From the NCBI RefSeq assembly GCF_003286085.1, contig NW_020825289.1:20982001-21046000 (forward strand): DNA of 64,000 nucleotides, in the 5' to 3' direction. Below, piece after piece: positions 10,014-21,935 of this stretch. This DNA is from Drosophila persimilis. Taxonomy: Eukaryota; Arthropoda; Insecta; Diptera; Drosophilidae. The notes under the pieces are model-generated. The model was not told where the DNA came from, did no database searches, and was given only the letters and a program-made list of their open reading frames with translations. Numbering within the stretch: position 1 is the stretch's first letter; each line of letters opens with the position of its first letter. The translations under genes were made by a program, and so were the position numbers.

Positions 10014-10800
10014 CTTTATATTGCTCTTTTCATTCACATTCTCTCTCTCTCTCTCTCTGCATTGGCATTTGCATTTGTTTGCATTGCATTGGCTTTGCTT
10101 CGAATATGAGTGAATCCATTAAATTAGCATTGTCACTTGTTACTCATTCACTTTAAATTTCCATTTGGCGCGCACCCCTCGTATCCAGTCGATAGTATCG
10201 ATTGCCGAACTGCATTCTTCAAATCGGTTGAGGCTCTCTTTTTCGCTCTCTTTGAATCGGGTACTGAGACTCATTACGTTTTTTACCGTTGGCAACATCC
10301 AATTTGCATGGATCAGACACGAGAAAACGAGTAGCATGTCCCGCAACATTCTGATACCGTAGGGAAAATGATATTCTAGAATTGAGGAAATGTTAGTCAT
10401 CTCTCAATCCAAAAAACTAGTCTGTCTCTGTTTCAAGGTTGAAAAATAAATTTTAGCATTAATCAAATGAAATAGGGTATATATGTGTCTATACCCATAG
10501 AGGACACCCTTTGACCAGCAACAATGACGTAATAGACTTACGTTTATGCTCAGACCTTTTTAGCTTAAGCGTTATTTTATAAACAATCGACTAAGAGGGA
10601 ATCTCTAAAATTAGCCAATCTCTTAGACAAGTGATCCATCAATCGGCTGAGGGTCCACCCGCGCGTCGATTGGCTTACTCTTTATATTGCTCTTTTCATT
10701 CACACTCCCGCTCTGCATTTGCATTTGCATTTAGTTTGCATTTCTATGCCTTTGCCTCAGATTATTTTTCTCCCTCTCCGCGTCGCGTGGCTTATTCGAG
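10014..10800. repeat. Duplicated octamer-bearing segment, two copies
   Basis: A 25-bp word (CTTTATATTGCTCTTTTCATTCACA) is identical at 10014-10038 and 10680-10704. In both places it is followed by CT-rich DNA and then overlapping GCATTTGCATTT runs. The second copy has two overlapping perfect ATTTGCAT octamers (10717-10724 and 10723-10730) and the first has one (10067-10074). Octamers are the classical POU-domain target. The 560 bp between the copies has no recognised gene. A pair of CGATA cores in opposite orientation sits at 10190-10200. Confidence 0.5.
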
Positions 10801-11015
10801 TGCGCGTCTTGAAATGGTGGAAAATTGTGCAAAACATCGCAAATAAATGCAAAGTGCAGTGGAAAATTAATAAAATTAGTGTTTAGTCAATTACATAAAT
10901 GTTTTTTGTGCAAGTGTTTGTGTAAAGTCCGCAAAATACGGAAAAATAATCTACACACGCCAGAAATTTACCGCAAATTCGTTTCCAGTTCCAAAGCGTA
11001 CGTGCAAAAATCAAG
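10800..11015 (+). other. Possible noncoding first exon of the downstream gene
   Basis: This block has the look of a Drosophila 5' leader (repeated GTGCAAAA, AAATAAA and GAAAATTAA words) and ends at a possible donor, AAG|GTACAA, at 11015/11016. It follows a CT-rich, octamer-bearing stretch that could be a promoter. No transcript evidence is available, and the donor is only fair. Confidence 0.22.
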
Positions 11016-13567
11016 GTACAAGATTTCATTGATTTAAATGTTTGCTAATCATATATTTTGATACACTAAAGTACCGCTATATCTGTTGCAAAGTAGAAAA
11101 GTGCCAATAAGCACCAACAATCATAGTATAGTGTAAAAAAACAAACAAGTTCTGAATCCACACACACATGGCATTTTTTTGCATTCTCTTTCGGTTGCAT
11201 CAATAACACAAAGAGAAATAGAGAGAGGGAGAGCGAGAGCGAGACGCACACTTGTCTGTAACGTAACGCACGTGTTTGATTTTGTTTTCTTCTTTGAGAG
11301 GGATTTTGCGTGCGAGTGAGATGGAGAGCAAGCAGCAGAGACTTTGTGTTAGGAGAAAAAACACTGGAAAACGATCAAGAGCATTTGTTTTAATGATGTG
11401 TTTGTTTTAGCAGCATAAAAAGTGCGAACTATCTCTGTATTTTATTTTACTTGGCTTTGCTTGTCTCTCCGCCAGCTATCTCTCTCCCACTCTCACACTC
11501 TTTGTCATCATTTCATTGCCTTGCTTGTCTGATAACAGTTAATGTACATAAACACACGACATACCTACATAACGACATATGTATGTATGTATATGCATAC
11601 AGATTTATATTTTTCTCTCTCTTTATTTGGTTTTCTTTCTTCTCGTGCAGTATTATTATTATTTGATTTTGGCTTTGCTTTTGACTTTTCTCTGGCAGTG
11701 CTGGCCCCTCTGTGTTTTCTGTGTTTTCCAGCTATATTTTGGACGGGGAAAAAAGCTTAATTGTCAGCTCTATTTCACTGCTTAATCTTCTTGTTCGGTT
11801 TTCGGTGTGGGCCGCGTGACTTTTGGTCTGTCCCGTCCCTCCGCTCCGTCTCGCTGCCTGAACTGCAATCAAAGGCAAAGCGTGGGCTTTATAACAATTA
11901 AGTGAATTAGCTTTAGTAGCTCTTGACATAATGGGGTTGGTGTGATTGTCATTGGAGGAGGCTCGAAATATATTCATATTTCCTACCCCTTCGTGTGCCC
12001 ACTGTACCACCCCTCCTCCTCCCCCCGCACACATGTTTCGGTTGACTAAACGAGCGACCGGTTTTGTCGATCTTTACTGAACCGTTTTACTACTTTTACC
12101 TTTTTTTCCCCGAACTATTCTTTGGGCTCTGCTCTTCCATTAGTTCCCACACATATCAACAGGTAGTGCTGTTGCACAGTGGGTGCACCGGGTGTGTCGT
12201 GTGCGTGTGTGTGTGTGTGTGTGTGTGCGTGAACTTACCACCTACTCGCGGACACCGACAGCCGCCACTTTGGGAGTGGAGTTCAAAAACTACCAAATGT
12301 TGAACTTCCCCGAGAAGTTCACACACATCTAAGCACACACAAACACACACACAAACACAAGAGCTCGCTCTACACGCGATATTTCTGTGGCGCAACAACC
12401 GGCTGGCTGTGTGCCCCACAGCTCGGTGTGGGGAATGGAGGGGGAACGACAAACCTGCTGCCGCTGCACAGAAATCAAAAGTGAACATCGCGTCGCTTGC
12501 ACATTGCCTTCCCCACTGCCCCACCCCCACCCTCTGCCCCTCGATGGGCGCCAAGCTTGGAGGCGAATGAGCAACAGAAAGAGGCACCGCAACGAAACAA
12601 AACGAAACGAAACGCAGTTCGTTGCCTTCGGTTTGGTCGTTCGCGTTCCGCTCGTTCTTTGGTCTCGTATCTTGGGGTTCGTATCTTGATTTCTGCCCGG
12701 TTCTAGTTGGCTAAAGCCGTTCGTGTGGGGCTCGTGTTGGGGCTCGTTGCAGCTCGGGCTGGCTCTCGGTTGGGGCTCGATTGGCGCTCGGCCGGGGCTC
12801 GTGTGCTGTCGTCTCCCACTCCAGTTAGTCGGCAGCAGGCAGAGCATGAGGCAGGCACCGCGCAGCTTTTTTACCCCGGCTTGTTGTTGTTCTTCGCAAA
12901 GATCGCTGTTTTTTCGCATTCGCATTCGGACTCGACTCGATTCTGTGGCATGACAATTTGCGGTAATTAAAAGGAGACGTGAAGGAGGAGCAAATGCAAA
13001 CGAAGGGTCGAATCTAAAGCTTGCTCTCCCACTCTCTCTCTTTCTCTCTCCCACTCAAGTGATAAGAAAACACCCAACAAGTTTGTGCGTGTCCAAGTGT
13101 GCGTGTGCAAGTGTGTGCGAGTGTACAGTGGAATGCATTTGATTAGATTTGTTTGTTTGTTAAACAAACGTCCACCCGCAGCAGCCCTGCAGCCCTGCAG
13201 CCCCTCTGGACGGTCGATCTCCCTGTGCATAATTTACTAAACAAAAGCAAAAGCAATAGCAAAAGCAAAGCTCAACCCAATCATTTCTGCGAGAACCGGT
13301 TCATTAAATACCCGTTTCGGCATCGGGTACACGGGCATCGTTTGTCGTTTTTCCTTCTTTCGGTTGCGGTTCGGTGTTCGGTGTTCTTCGGTGTTCTTCG
13401 GTTCTTCGGTTCTTTGGGACCGCCGTTTGATACACTCGTTCGCTCGTATTTTTTGTGCCACTCTTGCAGAATTGTACTGCGCGTGTGCACCGGAAACAAA
13501 CGACAGTACGATCGACCGACGGTAAGACGCGACGCGAGGCGAGGCGAGGCGACACGTCGGTCTGTTC
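11016..13567. other. Upstream regulatory stretch with simple repeats
   Basis: No gene is recognised. The stretch holds GA-rich DNA at 11218-11245, a GT tract near 12199-12228, CT tracts near 13025-13055, and TTCGG-based imperfect repeats near 13363-13412. Frequent TCTCTC tracts are potential GAGA-factor sites. The longest minus-strand open frame (12329-13054) is compositionally random and is not called. Confidence 0.4.
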
Positions 13568-13568
13568 T

Positions 13569-13628
13569 GCCATTCACATAAAAGCCATAGAGCCATAGAG
13601 CCATCGAGCCATCGAGCCATAAAGCCAT
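13569..13628 (+). promoter_or_regulatory. Cluster of GCCAT cores at 8-bp spacing (candidate PRE)
   Basis: GCCAT occurs at 13584, 13592, 13600, 13608, 13616 and 13624, exactly 8 bp apart, with one more at 13569. GCCAT is the core of the Pleiohomeotic (Pho) binding site, and clustered Pho and GAGA sites mark Polycomb response elements in Drosophila. CT/GA tracts lie about 550 bp upstream, and the next coding exon starts about 540 bp downstream. The same data also fit a simple 8-bp minisatellite, so function is inferred. Confidence 0.4.
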
Positions 13629-13859
13629 CCCCATCCCGTTGATAAGAAAAGCCCCGAAACCACCAGAAATCGAAATCGAAAACGAAAACGAATCTTGCAA
13701 CGCTTTCAACTTTCGTAGCGCGAAATGCTGATTGTGTGGAAATATCAATCGGAATGATTGACAGCCCACGAATGTGTGTCATATCCAAAATATATTCCCC
13801 AATTTAAATCAATTTCTGTTGAAGAATATTTGTGCACCGTTACCCGGGTTATCCGAGAG

Positions 13860-14168
13860 CATAAATAGTGGGTGCTAAACAGCTGTTTTATAGATCTCTC
13901 TCGTTCCCCCAAAACCGAAATCCATTAGGTTTTTAGTGTGCAAATCAATCAACAACGAAAACAGCAGTTGAGAAACAAAACAACCAACGAAAAAAGTATG
14001 CGGCCTAAACACTTGAAAGGCCAAAAAGGCCCCCACAAAACTGGCAACTGTTGAAAGCAATTAAAAGTACGGTTAAAACCAAAACAAAACCTGAAATAGT
14101 GGAAATAGCACACAAAACCAAACAAAAAAAAAAACAACAGAAAAAAAAGTGAGGAAAAACGAAAGAAA
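13860..14168 (+). promoter_or_regulatory. Probable 5' leader of the 14,169 gene
   Basis: A TATA-like CATAAATAG lies at about 13860-13868. The DNA from about 13,900 is A-rich with repeated CAAAAC words, as in fly leaders, and runs to an ATG with a favourable purine-rich context. Whether a transcript starts here or is spliced in from farther upstream cannot be decided from sequence. Confidence 0.3.
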
Positions 14169-14857
14169 ATGTCAGACCCACAGCCAAAGGATACGGCATT
14201 AAAGACTAAAGATACAGCAGTTGCAACACCAGCAGCAGCTCCAGCAGCAGCAGCTACAGGTCTGGCCACATTGCCGCCTCCGCAAACTGCCACTGCCACA
14301 AAAACAACAACAGCAACAACAACATTGACAGGGCGAAAAACTTTAACCTCCAGTCGGGCATTGTCATTGTTTGATCAGCTGAAAAACGGCGTCAATTTAA
14401 ACAGTTTAACAATTGGCGCCACAGCCACTGCCACAGCCACTGCCACAGCAACAGAGCAGGCGGCAACATCCACTGCCACAGGATCCACACCCACAAGCAC
14501 TGCCCTGCCGGCACTGGCACCGCCCCCAGTGCCCCCCGTGCCCCCAGTGCAACACTCGAACATCGAGCTGAAGCCGCCCGCCAAGCCACCCCGTTTGTTC
14601 AGCACGCCCAGCAGCGTTGGCATTGTCCAGGGCACCAAAAGGGGGGCCAACGGCGATGGAACGGGGACTGCCAGTGCCGCACAGTCGTCTGCCGCATTGG
14701 ATATAAACGCACTTCGATCTCAGCTGTATCAGGGCGCCGCAGCACCAGCAGGAGGAGCCGCAGGAGGCGCAGCAGGCACCGCCGGAGGCGGAGGAGGAGG
14801 AGGAGGCACGAAGAAGCGGTGCCGGGATCGATACGATTCGTCAGAGTCATCCGACAG
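14169..14857 (+). CDS. First coding exon of a long-intron gene (tentatively jing)
   Basis: The exon encodes 229 residues plus two bases and ends at a perfect CAG|GTGAGT donor (phase 2). It starts MSDPQPKDTALKTKD and is rich in Ala, Thr, Pro and Gly, including an Ala-Thr run from GCCACA/GCCACT hexamers. Less repetitive, probably conserved islands are SRALSLFDQLKNGVNLNSL, KPPRLFSTPSSVGIVQGTKRG, LDINALRSQLYQG, and a C-terminal basic-then-acidic KKRCRDRYDSSESSD. A Ser-rich disordered N-terminus and a very long following intron suit a developmental transcription or chromatin regulator. I recall jing (AEBP2-like zinc-finger protein, PRC2-linked) mapping next to Pld in D. melanogaster, so jing is the leading guess. 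The zinc fingers that would prove it are not in this window. Confidence 0.7.
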
Positions 14858-14913
14858 GTGAGTGAGTGATGGAGAGAGGTGTGTGGCGGGGTAATGCGGA
14901 AATGCTGTAAAAC

Positions 14914-14928
14914 GTATCTGTCAGATAC
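14914..14928. promoter_or_regulatory. GTATCT-N3-AGATAC palindrome 1
   Basis: Perfect six-base arms with a 3-nt spacer (GTC), 57 bp after the splice donor. It is the first of a set of like sites within the intron, at 15051, 15250, 15614, 24116, 30341 and 36516. It may be a dimeric protein-binding site; the binder is unknown to me. Confidence 0.4.
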
Positions 14929-15050
14929 ATGCATGCATGCATGCGACGGGGAGGAGAACTCTGAGATGCAATAAATCAGTGATGCATTTGTCCCAATCAG
15001 CAATCGGGAATCAGCGCATGTTTAAGATGTCCTCGTGCCGTGCCAAATCT

Positions 15051-15065
15051 GTATCTAGCAGATAC
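15051..15065. promoter_or_regulatory. GTATCT-N3-AGATAC palindrome 2
   Basis: Perfect six-base arms around AGC. The neighbouring 300 bp contains further single GTATCTG half-sites. Confidence 0.4.
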
Positions 15066-15249
15066 ATTTGGCTTGGCTGTCTGGCTATAAACGGATATGC
15101 AAAAAAACTGTATCTGCGGGATGTGCAGTGCCAAGACTGCGCTAAATGCGGATACACCGAAAATAAGTATCTGCGAGTGCGCCAAAAGTGGCAATCCAAA
15201 TGCCTCTGCGATGCCAAAAGTGCCCAAAAATAGTACTAGTACTAGGAGC

Positions 15250-15264
15250 GTATCCACGAGATAC
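15250..15264. promoter_or_regulatory. GTATCC-N3-AGATAC palindrome 3
   Basis: One arm differs by a single base (GTATCC) and the spacer is ACG. It is followed by TC, exactly as at 30341-30357, so these two sites share a longer word. Confidence 0.35.
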
Positions 15265-15613
15265 TCCGAGCCTCGCCACGATGAGATACTCCCGAACACT
15301 AATCACCGATAACCGATTGAGGCAGAATTTATCTGGCAGTTAAACGAGCGATTCGACAATCGCATCTGTGAGATACTAGATACATAAACAATCGCCGTGG
15401 CAAGTGGCAAGTGGCCTAGCGGCACGCGCGCCGACCCCCTTAATGGCCCTAGTAGTCATCGGATTGTATATTTATGACTTACAGATACACAGATACATTT
15501 GTATCTACATCTTCTTGCCGCAATGCCAACTAATTTCCGCTCATTAAAAATGCGCAACGCAGCAGCAGAAACAAAGCAGAGCCGTAGGCGAGGGGCGATT
15601 GCAGCGAGCATTT

Positions 15614-15628
15614 GTATCTGAAAGATAC
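15614..15628. promoter_or_regulatory. GTATCT-N3-AGATAC palindrome 4
   Basis: Perfect arms around GAA. It lies in a stretch with other AGATAC words at 15371-15383 and 15483-15508. Confidence 0.4.
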
Positions 15629-16150
15629 GCAGAACATGCGTTCCCCCGGCCGGGGTGTGGGGGCAGTAGCTGATGATTTTCAATTTATGGCGCGTGGGCG
15701 TGAGAGGCCACAGAGCGGCTTCCTGGCTGCAACCAACACACACACACACACACACACTCAGCCACAGAGACACACAGATACAGATACATAGTCGCACTAT
15801 CCCAGATGCATCTTCGCTGGAACTTCCAACCTCAAAATATTCCCCCCCACCCTCTAAAACGTATCTTTTGGTCTGCTTCTCTTCGCGTTTCAATTAATTT
15901 CAGATTGTGGCATGCAAATCATGCCATGTACATGTATCTCATGCCACCGATAAGACGGGGCTCTCTAGCCACACGCCTATCGACTGCCATCTATCTGGCA
16001 GCCCGAATGCTGCTATCTCGGCTATTGTATCTGTCAGTACGCTTGACGCGCCGCGAAATTTTTTGTCAATTGGGGCCTCGCACGCCTCCTCCCCACGGCC
16101 CCCACTCGTCTGCCCCTCTGCTTATCACGTATCTGCGGCCAAAGTCGCGT

Positions 16151-16176
16151 TCTCTCTCTCTCTCTCTCTCTCTCTC
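16151..16176. repeat. (TC)13 microsatellite
   Basis: An uninterrupted TC tract; on the minus strand it is a (GA)13 tract, a potential GAGA-factor target. Confidence 0.9.
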
Positions 16177-17978
16177 GCGGTCGGAAATAATTTCAACTTT
16201 TTGGTCATTGAACTCTTTTTTGATTTATTTATTTTGTGTTTCTGTGTTTTCTGTGTGTTTTTTCTTTGAAATTTTGTTGTTTTGTATTTTACCTTTTTGT
16301 TTTGTACCTTTTTCGTGTATCTTTGAGGTGCATTATCTTTGGGAATGCACAGAATTTGTTGTGCGGATGAAGAGATACATTAAACGAAGAGTATCTACAG
16401 CTTCGACACCCAAAAAATGTCGAATAATCTTCGAATTTCGATTGTTTTGGTCTGTTTTTTTTTTATTTCTCTAATTACTGACCTCAATTGAGGAGGAGAT
16501 TTGCTGCCGCAGCCTTGGCTTCTGGCAGAACCACTCTTACTGAACCTCACAGATACACACACACGCGTGTCGCACACAAAGATACAATCACCCAGAGAAT
16601 AGTCATTAAAAGTTTCCTTTTTTTTTGTTTCTTGTTTTTTCTACACAAATTGCAATCTTTGGAGTGGAGAAATACTTGTTGTATCTTGTATCTTTTGTGG
16701 CATCCGCAGAGACGCCAGAAAGCATTTAACTTTAATTATCGCTCATAAAGCCCAAGAAACACAAGACACAAAAAATGTATCTAAAGCTGTAGCTGTTGTT
16801 GCTGTTGTTGCTGTTGTTGGTGGCACTGTCATCGCTTGCTATTGATTTTGTCGACTTTTGTCTTACAGGTTTTCCAAGTTTTCCACGTTTTTCCACAGCC
16901 AAAGCAAAGTTCGACCCACTGCTCCAATGGCGCGAGCCTTTTTGCATTTGTTGTTGCTGCCACTGATTGTGGGTTGTTGCTTGTTTTGCCAAGTCATGCA
17001 CACAGATACAACGAGGGAGGCAGATACAATCGCATTGAGATTCGCGTGTGTGTATTGTGTAATCGCCCACGTTGATTTATCTCGTTTAAGCGACTCCAAA
17101 AGCGACTCCAAAGCGACTCCAAAGCGACGGCTTGATGACGTCGCAAGTGCAATGTAATAGGTTGCAATGTTGCCAGTTGCCAGTTGTAGATGTTTTTGTA
17201 TCTGCAAAGGGAGCAGCATTTCCAGATCCAATACCATTTGCGGCTTTGCTTTTTGGGCCAAGATTTAACCCAAAAAAATGAACAGCTAAGCAGCCACACG
17301 CCACACGCCCCACAAAAGCAGCTCAAATCTGCATTTCATTGTGGGGGCCAACTATCTGCCACGCCTGCTGCCTCCCGCCTCCCGCCTGCGGCCACCCCCA
17401 GCCGCCCAAAAGTTTGGCCACACTGAAAAATGTTGGCTTTTGTTTTCTTTTTCTCTCTTTTTCACTCCCTGCCTCCCTCCCCTCCGCCCCTCCTGTGGCC
17501 AGTCTCCGACTGCCTGCCTGCCTGCCTGCCTCTTTTTGTGGCACCTCCAGCTGTCAGGCCCTTTGGTTGGGCTTTGCCTTTGGTTTTTTTCCACTTGTTT
17601 CCACTGCCTCCAGAGGGGGTTGGGGGCAGCAGATTCTTGTAGGGTATCCACACATTCGTTGCCCGGTTCTTTCCTGTTTCATGTATCTTTTTTGTTGTTT
17701 TTGTTCTTTTTTTTTTATGAACAACAAAAAACCAGCTGCGGCTTCTCCCATGTGGTGTATCTGTGTATCTGTATCTGTATCTGAGGAGAGGTTGTGTGAA
17801 AAGCAGTTTAAACACGAAATTAGAGCCTCTCCCTCCACCGCTGTTGCCCCCCCGCCCCGTGCTCCACCCTTTAGGGAGCGCATTAAGTCGTAATAAATGC
17901 TGCCTGCATGTTGCATGTTTTGTCCATTGACCTCAAAACGGGGCAAAAGCTGTTCCCTCTCCTCTCCCGTCTCTCTGG

Positions 17979-18016
17979 CGGGCAGGCGGGCAGGCAGGCA
18001 GGCAGGCAGGCAGGCA
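17979..18016. repeat. (GGCA)n microsatellite
   Basis: About nine GGCA/GGCG units followed by a T-rich stretch. It is noncoding. Confidence 0.85.
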
Positions 18017-18226
18017 TTTTCCCCCTTTGGATGTATCTTTTTATACCCTTTATGGAGAGGGCATTCGCATGCATAGAAGTAAGCAGTTTCCTGAGATACA
18101 TGCCACAGATACATTCTATACAGAGAGCTAAAAAATTCGTTGATTGTATCTCACGAATAAAGAGTATCCAAGGGTTTGGATGCATTCGTTTCTTGGGTTT
18201 TTCCTCTGGGATGTGGATGCTGCTGT

Positions 18227-18228
<2 letters not shown>

Positions 18229-18260
<32 letters not shown>
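18229..18260. repeat. (CT)16 microsatellite
   Basis: A pure CT tract, followed after one A by a further short run of TCTCTCTCT. Confidence 0.9.
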
Positions 18261-18270
<10 letters not shown>

Positions 18271-20986
18271 GTTTGTTGTTTTTTTTCGTGCACATTTTGC
18301 TAAATAGCTTATATTTACGTTCCATGGAAAATGCAATTCGCAATTGTAGAATGCAGACGTTGTTTTCCTCGGCCACCCTCCCCCCTCCCCGGCTCTGCTC
18401 TGCACTCGCACGCTACTTTGTCTCTGCAAACAATGGACGAGAGAGCAGGAGAGAGAGGGGGGGTGGGGGAGTAGTGGGGCTGCTGAAATACGTGCGCGAC
18501 TTTTCGGGGCCATAAATCACAAAAGGCAACGAGAGAAAAGCAAGATTCAAGTAGGGATTTTGTGTGCTATTAGTGGGAAATTAGGTGAGGAAAACTGCTG
18601 CGGAAAAGTGTGAGAAAAATGCGAGGTGGAGTGACAAATTTTCTAGGGAAAGTGGAGGAAAATAAACGAACAAAAAGAGCCCTTAAAACCTATGAATTTC
18701 CAATGATTGGTGGACATTGGCCTGAGCTTAAGAAAGAAGGCTGTAAAACCCTTAGAAATGATCCTCCTCTCCTGCCCAAGGAACCCCCTTCAAGGGGCAT
18801 CCTTAACTAGGAGATTTACCAAGCATTTGTGCAACAGATGCATAATTTATGCCTCGTTTACACGTCTCCAATGCCAATTGGACTCGCCCCGTCCCTCCTT
18901 TGAATGGGAATGAATGAATCTCCCGCTCTCTCTATCTATCTGCGGCTTTGAATGGATGGAAAAACCCGACAAACCAACAAGTTAATGGCATTCTAATGCC
19001 CGGCCACCAAAATCAAAATCATATTAGCCTGGAAATTCGCTGGCAGCATGAGGACTCGTTGTGGCACACACAGCACACATTCGGGGCAACATCAACAGAA
19101 ATGCTGGAAAATTTCATTAATTATAACGTCAGTCGAAAAGGGGCGACCAGTCGCGGAGTCGGAGTCGGAGTCTCTGCCGCTACAGAGGCAGACAGAGTCG
19201 CATGATGATGGTGGCATGCAGCTGAAATAACAGTGGAGGCAACAGCCCACCCCCTCTCCGCCCCCCCTCCCTCCGATATGCAGCTGTAAAGTCAACCCCT
19301 CTGCTGCCTCCAGCCACAGAGCCACAGAGCCACTCCCATCGTGTGGCCGCCAGACAGGCAGCGCATCCCGAAAAACCAACTGACGGCCGTGGCAGGCAGT
19401 TCTTTTTTTTCCCGCTGTTGCTGTTGCTATTGCTGCTGCTGTTGTTGCCTCCTCACGTTGTGCGCCAGCGAAAATTAGTCATTAACTTTTTAAGCATCGA
19501 CTGGACAAACATGGCGTATGAGTGATGTGCATGGCGGCCCATGCTCCCCGCTGTCGCCTCTTCCTCTGTTCCCCTGTTCTCCTGCTCCCCTGCGTGCGTG
19601 CTGCGGTGATAAGCTGAACTCAATTCTGTGGCACATGTGGCAATTATGCTGCCTGCCAGCCTGCCTGCTCGCCCGCCTGCCTGCCTCCTCGCAGGAATCG
19701 CAGCTCCAGATTCAGTTGGAAAATGCGCGTTAGAGAGATGCGATGCATTGGCATTGACAATGGCAATGGAAATGCATTTCCATAGCCAGGGGCCATCATT
19801 ATGTTTTGGCTGCCAGGATGGGGAGGGGGAGGGGGAGGGAGACATTGATGAGTTTTTCAGAAGCACCCAGCAGGAGCAGCGGGATATAAATATAAATTAA
19901 TACTTGATTCTGCTTAAAGTTTGGCCTATCTTTGGGCTTCAATTTCTCCCAAAAGTCGAAAGTCCATAAAAGATATTCAAATATTTTGTAGAGCCATTGA
20001 ATGGGCATTTTACTGGGGGTTTTGTCAAAGTTTTCGATACTTTAAATGGGTGGTTGGCTCTTTATGGATTATTGGACAAAAGTTTGAATGTTCTTAGGTC
20101 TTTGAAATGTTTTTAAAAACCTATACAGGCCAGATGTTTTTTTCTTGCACGATTTAAGTGTTAAAATGTAGGCAAAGAAAAATATTTAGGAATATCAATT
20201 TAAAAGTTTTTATTATATATTTTATTTATTATTAGAAATGTAATATTTTTGTATCAAAGAGTTTACTAATTATTTATAAATTTTTATGGGTTATTATAAA
20301 TCTTTATTATTTATTATTATTTAAAAAAATTGCTTAATTTTAATGTTTGAGGGTTGTAGACGTTCGAGGGTTTCGTTTGGTTTCTAGCTGCTTCCTTTGG
20401 AGGATAAGACAACCCATCATTGTATAGACTTCTATAATGGTTTACTTGACCCCCAATTTTAAGGACGTGGAGATCTTTCCCAAAGAGCACCTGTGCCTGT
20501 CCTCTCTTTTAATTCATTTAAAGAGTAAGAAAATCTGAGGAATTCTTTTTTGAAGTAGAGTTCCTTTTTTTGGGTCCCTTTTCACACTTCCAGACTCCCA
20601 GAATTCTCTCAATTTCTTTTAGTTTAATTTTCGATTTTTCTTGAATTTAATTTTGTTTTCAAATGCAATTACATTTCATATTTTCCTTCCATTTCTTGTT
20701 GTAATTTCTGTCATTGAGTTCTTCCACTGGCATTGACCTTGACTTGTGCTCTACTTAGCCACAGCCACAGCCACAGTCATAGATACGCACCAACACACAG
20801 AACGGACAGACAATAAGAAGCTTTGGAAAGCAAAAGTGTAGCTGAAAAACCATCGAATCGAATGGCAGAAAAAAGCAAAAGGAAAAGCACAAATCACAAA
20901 TTACAAAGCTAATTTCAAAGAAAACGAAAGGAGGGAAAGGGGGAAAGGGGGCAGAGAATGTTGTGAATGGGAAGCGGAAGGAAAAG

Positions 20987-20988
<2 letters not shown>

Positions 20989-21016
<28 letters not shown>
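20989..21016. repeat. (AG)14 microsatellite
   Basis: A pure AG tract within a purine-rich stretch (20,925-21,060). Confidence 0.9.
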
Positions 21017-21017
<1 letters not shown>

Positions 21018-21935
21018 CGGGGACAGAGTGAATGAATGGGGGAAAAAAAGAGTGAATGAAGGCGAATCACATCGTTTGAATGTTCGTTTCGTTTCGTTCC
21101 ATTGAAAGTCGGAAGCAGACAATAGATATAGCCACAACGGGAAAATGAGAAATGAGAATCTCTGTGCGGGGGCCTCAAGAAGGGAGACCTAGAGAAAGGG
21201 AAGACCTTCCTCCATAATCGGCTTTAAAAAAAGTATCCCCGGGCCTGACATATGACTAAATTTAATCGAATTTTCACCAGAAATGTCTCTTTCTGTCTCT
21301 GTCTCTGTTTTTTTTTTGTTTGCTTTGTTTCTGTTGTTGCCTGATTATGGTTTTTGTGCGGTTGTTGGACCATTGATTAGACATGAATATCCGACTGTTT
21401 AAATAAATAAATATGTGCACGAGCATTAATTAATAAATATTGATGGAAAATGTCAAAAGAATTTCTATGCCATTCTAGCTTTGGATTTTAATTGTCATTT
21501 TCATTTTCAGTTCATGTTTTGTGTGCGCTTCTGGCGCGTGAAATTAGTTTCGTGGTTACGGGGGGGAGGGACGGGTTGTTTGGGCTTCTAATTAGTTGAA
21601 ATAAAATCCAATTTGTAGCATAAATAAATTCATTTTCGAATTATTTCCAAATGGCTAGAACAAACATTTTGGCACTAAAAGGAGTAAGCCCCCTCCCCCC
21701 AAAAGAGTAATTAAAAGTTAATTACAACAAAATGCATTTGGATTGTGGGGAATGGAAGCCGCAACAAGTGCCAGCAAACGATAGATGATCACAATCTATC
21801 CAAGGCCTTTTTTTGATTATTAATTCTGCCCAATAAGTTGCCATAAATAGTGCCAGGCCTTTGGGATTCATTTAAATATATTTTTAATCAAAACATCGAT
21901 CAACTTTTAAGATATTTACTTTTTCCCCAGCGAAA

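Larger units (their letters stand above)
14858..21935 (+). other. Long intron, proximal part
   Basis: No second exon or other gene is recognised. The first 800 bp are unusually rich in GTATCT/AGATAC hexamers, several arranged as palindromes. Simple repeats are TC at 16151-16176, GGCA at 17979-18016, CT at 18229-18260 and AG at 20989-21016. DNA from about 20,180 to 20,350 is strongly AT-rich. Confidence 0.5.

Noticed and set aside
12329..13054. Minus-strand open frame of 241 codons
   Set aside because: Its composition follows local simple sequence, it has no domain or splice support, and it overlaps CT/GT-rich upstream DNA.
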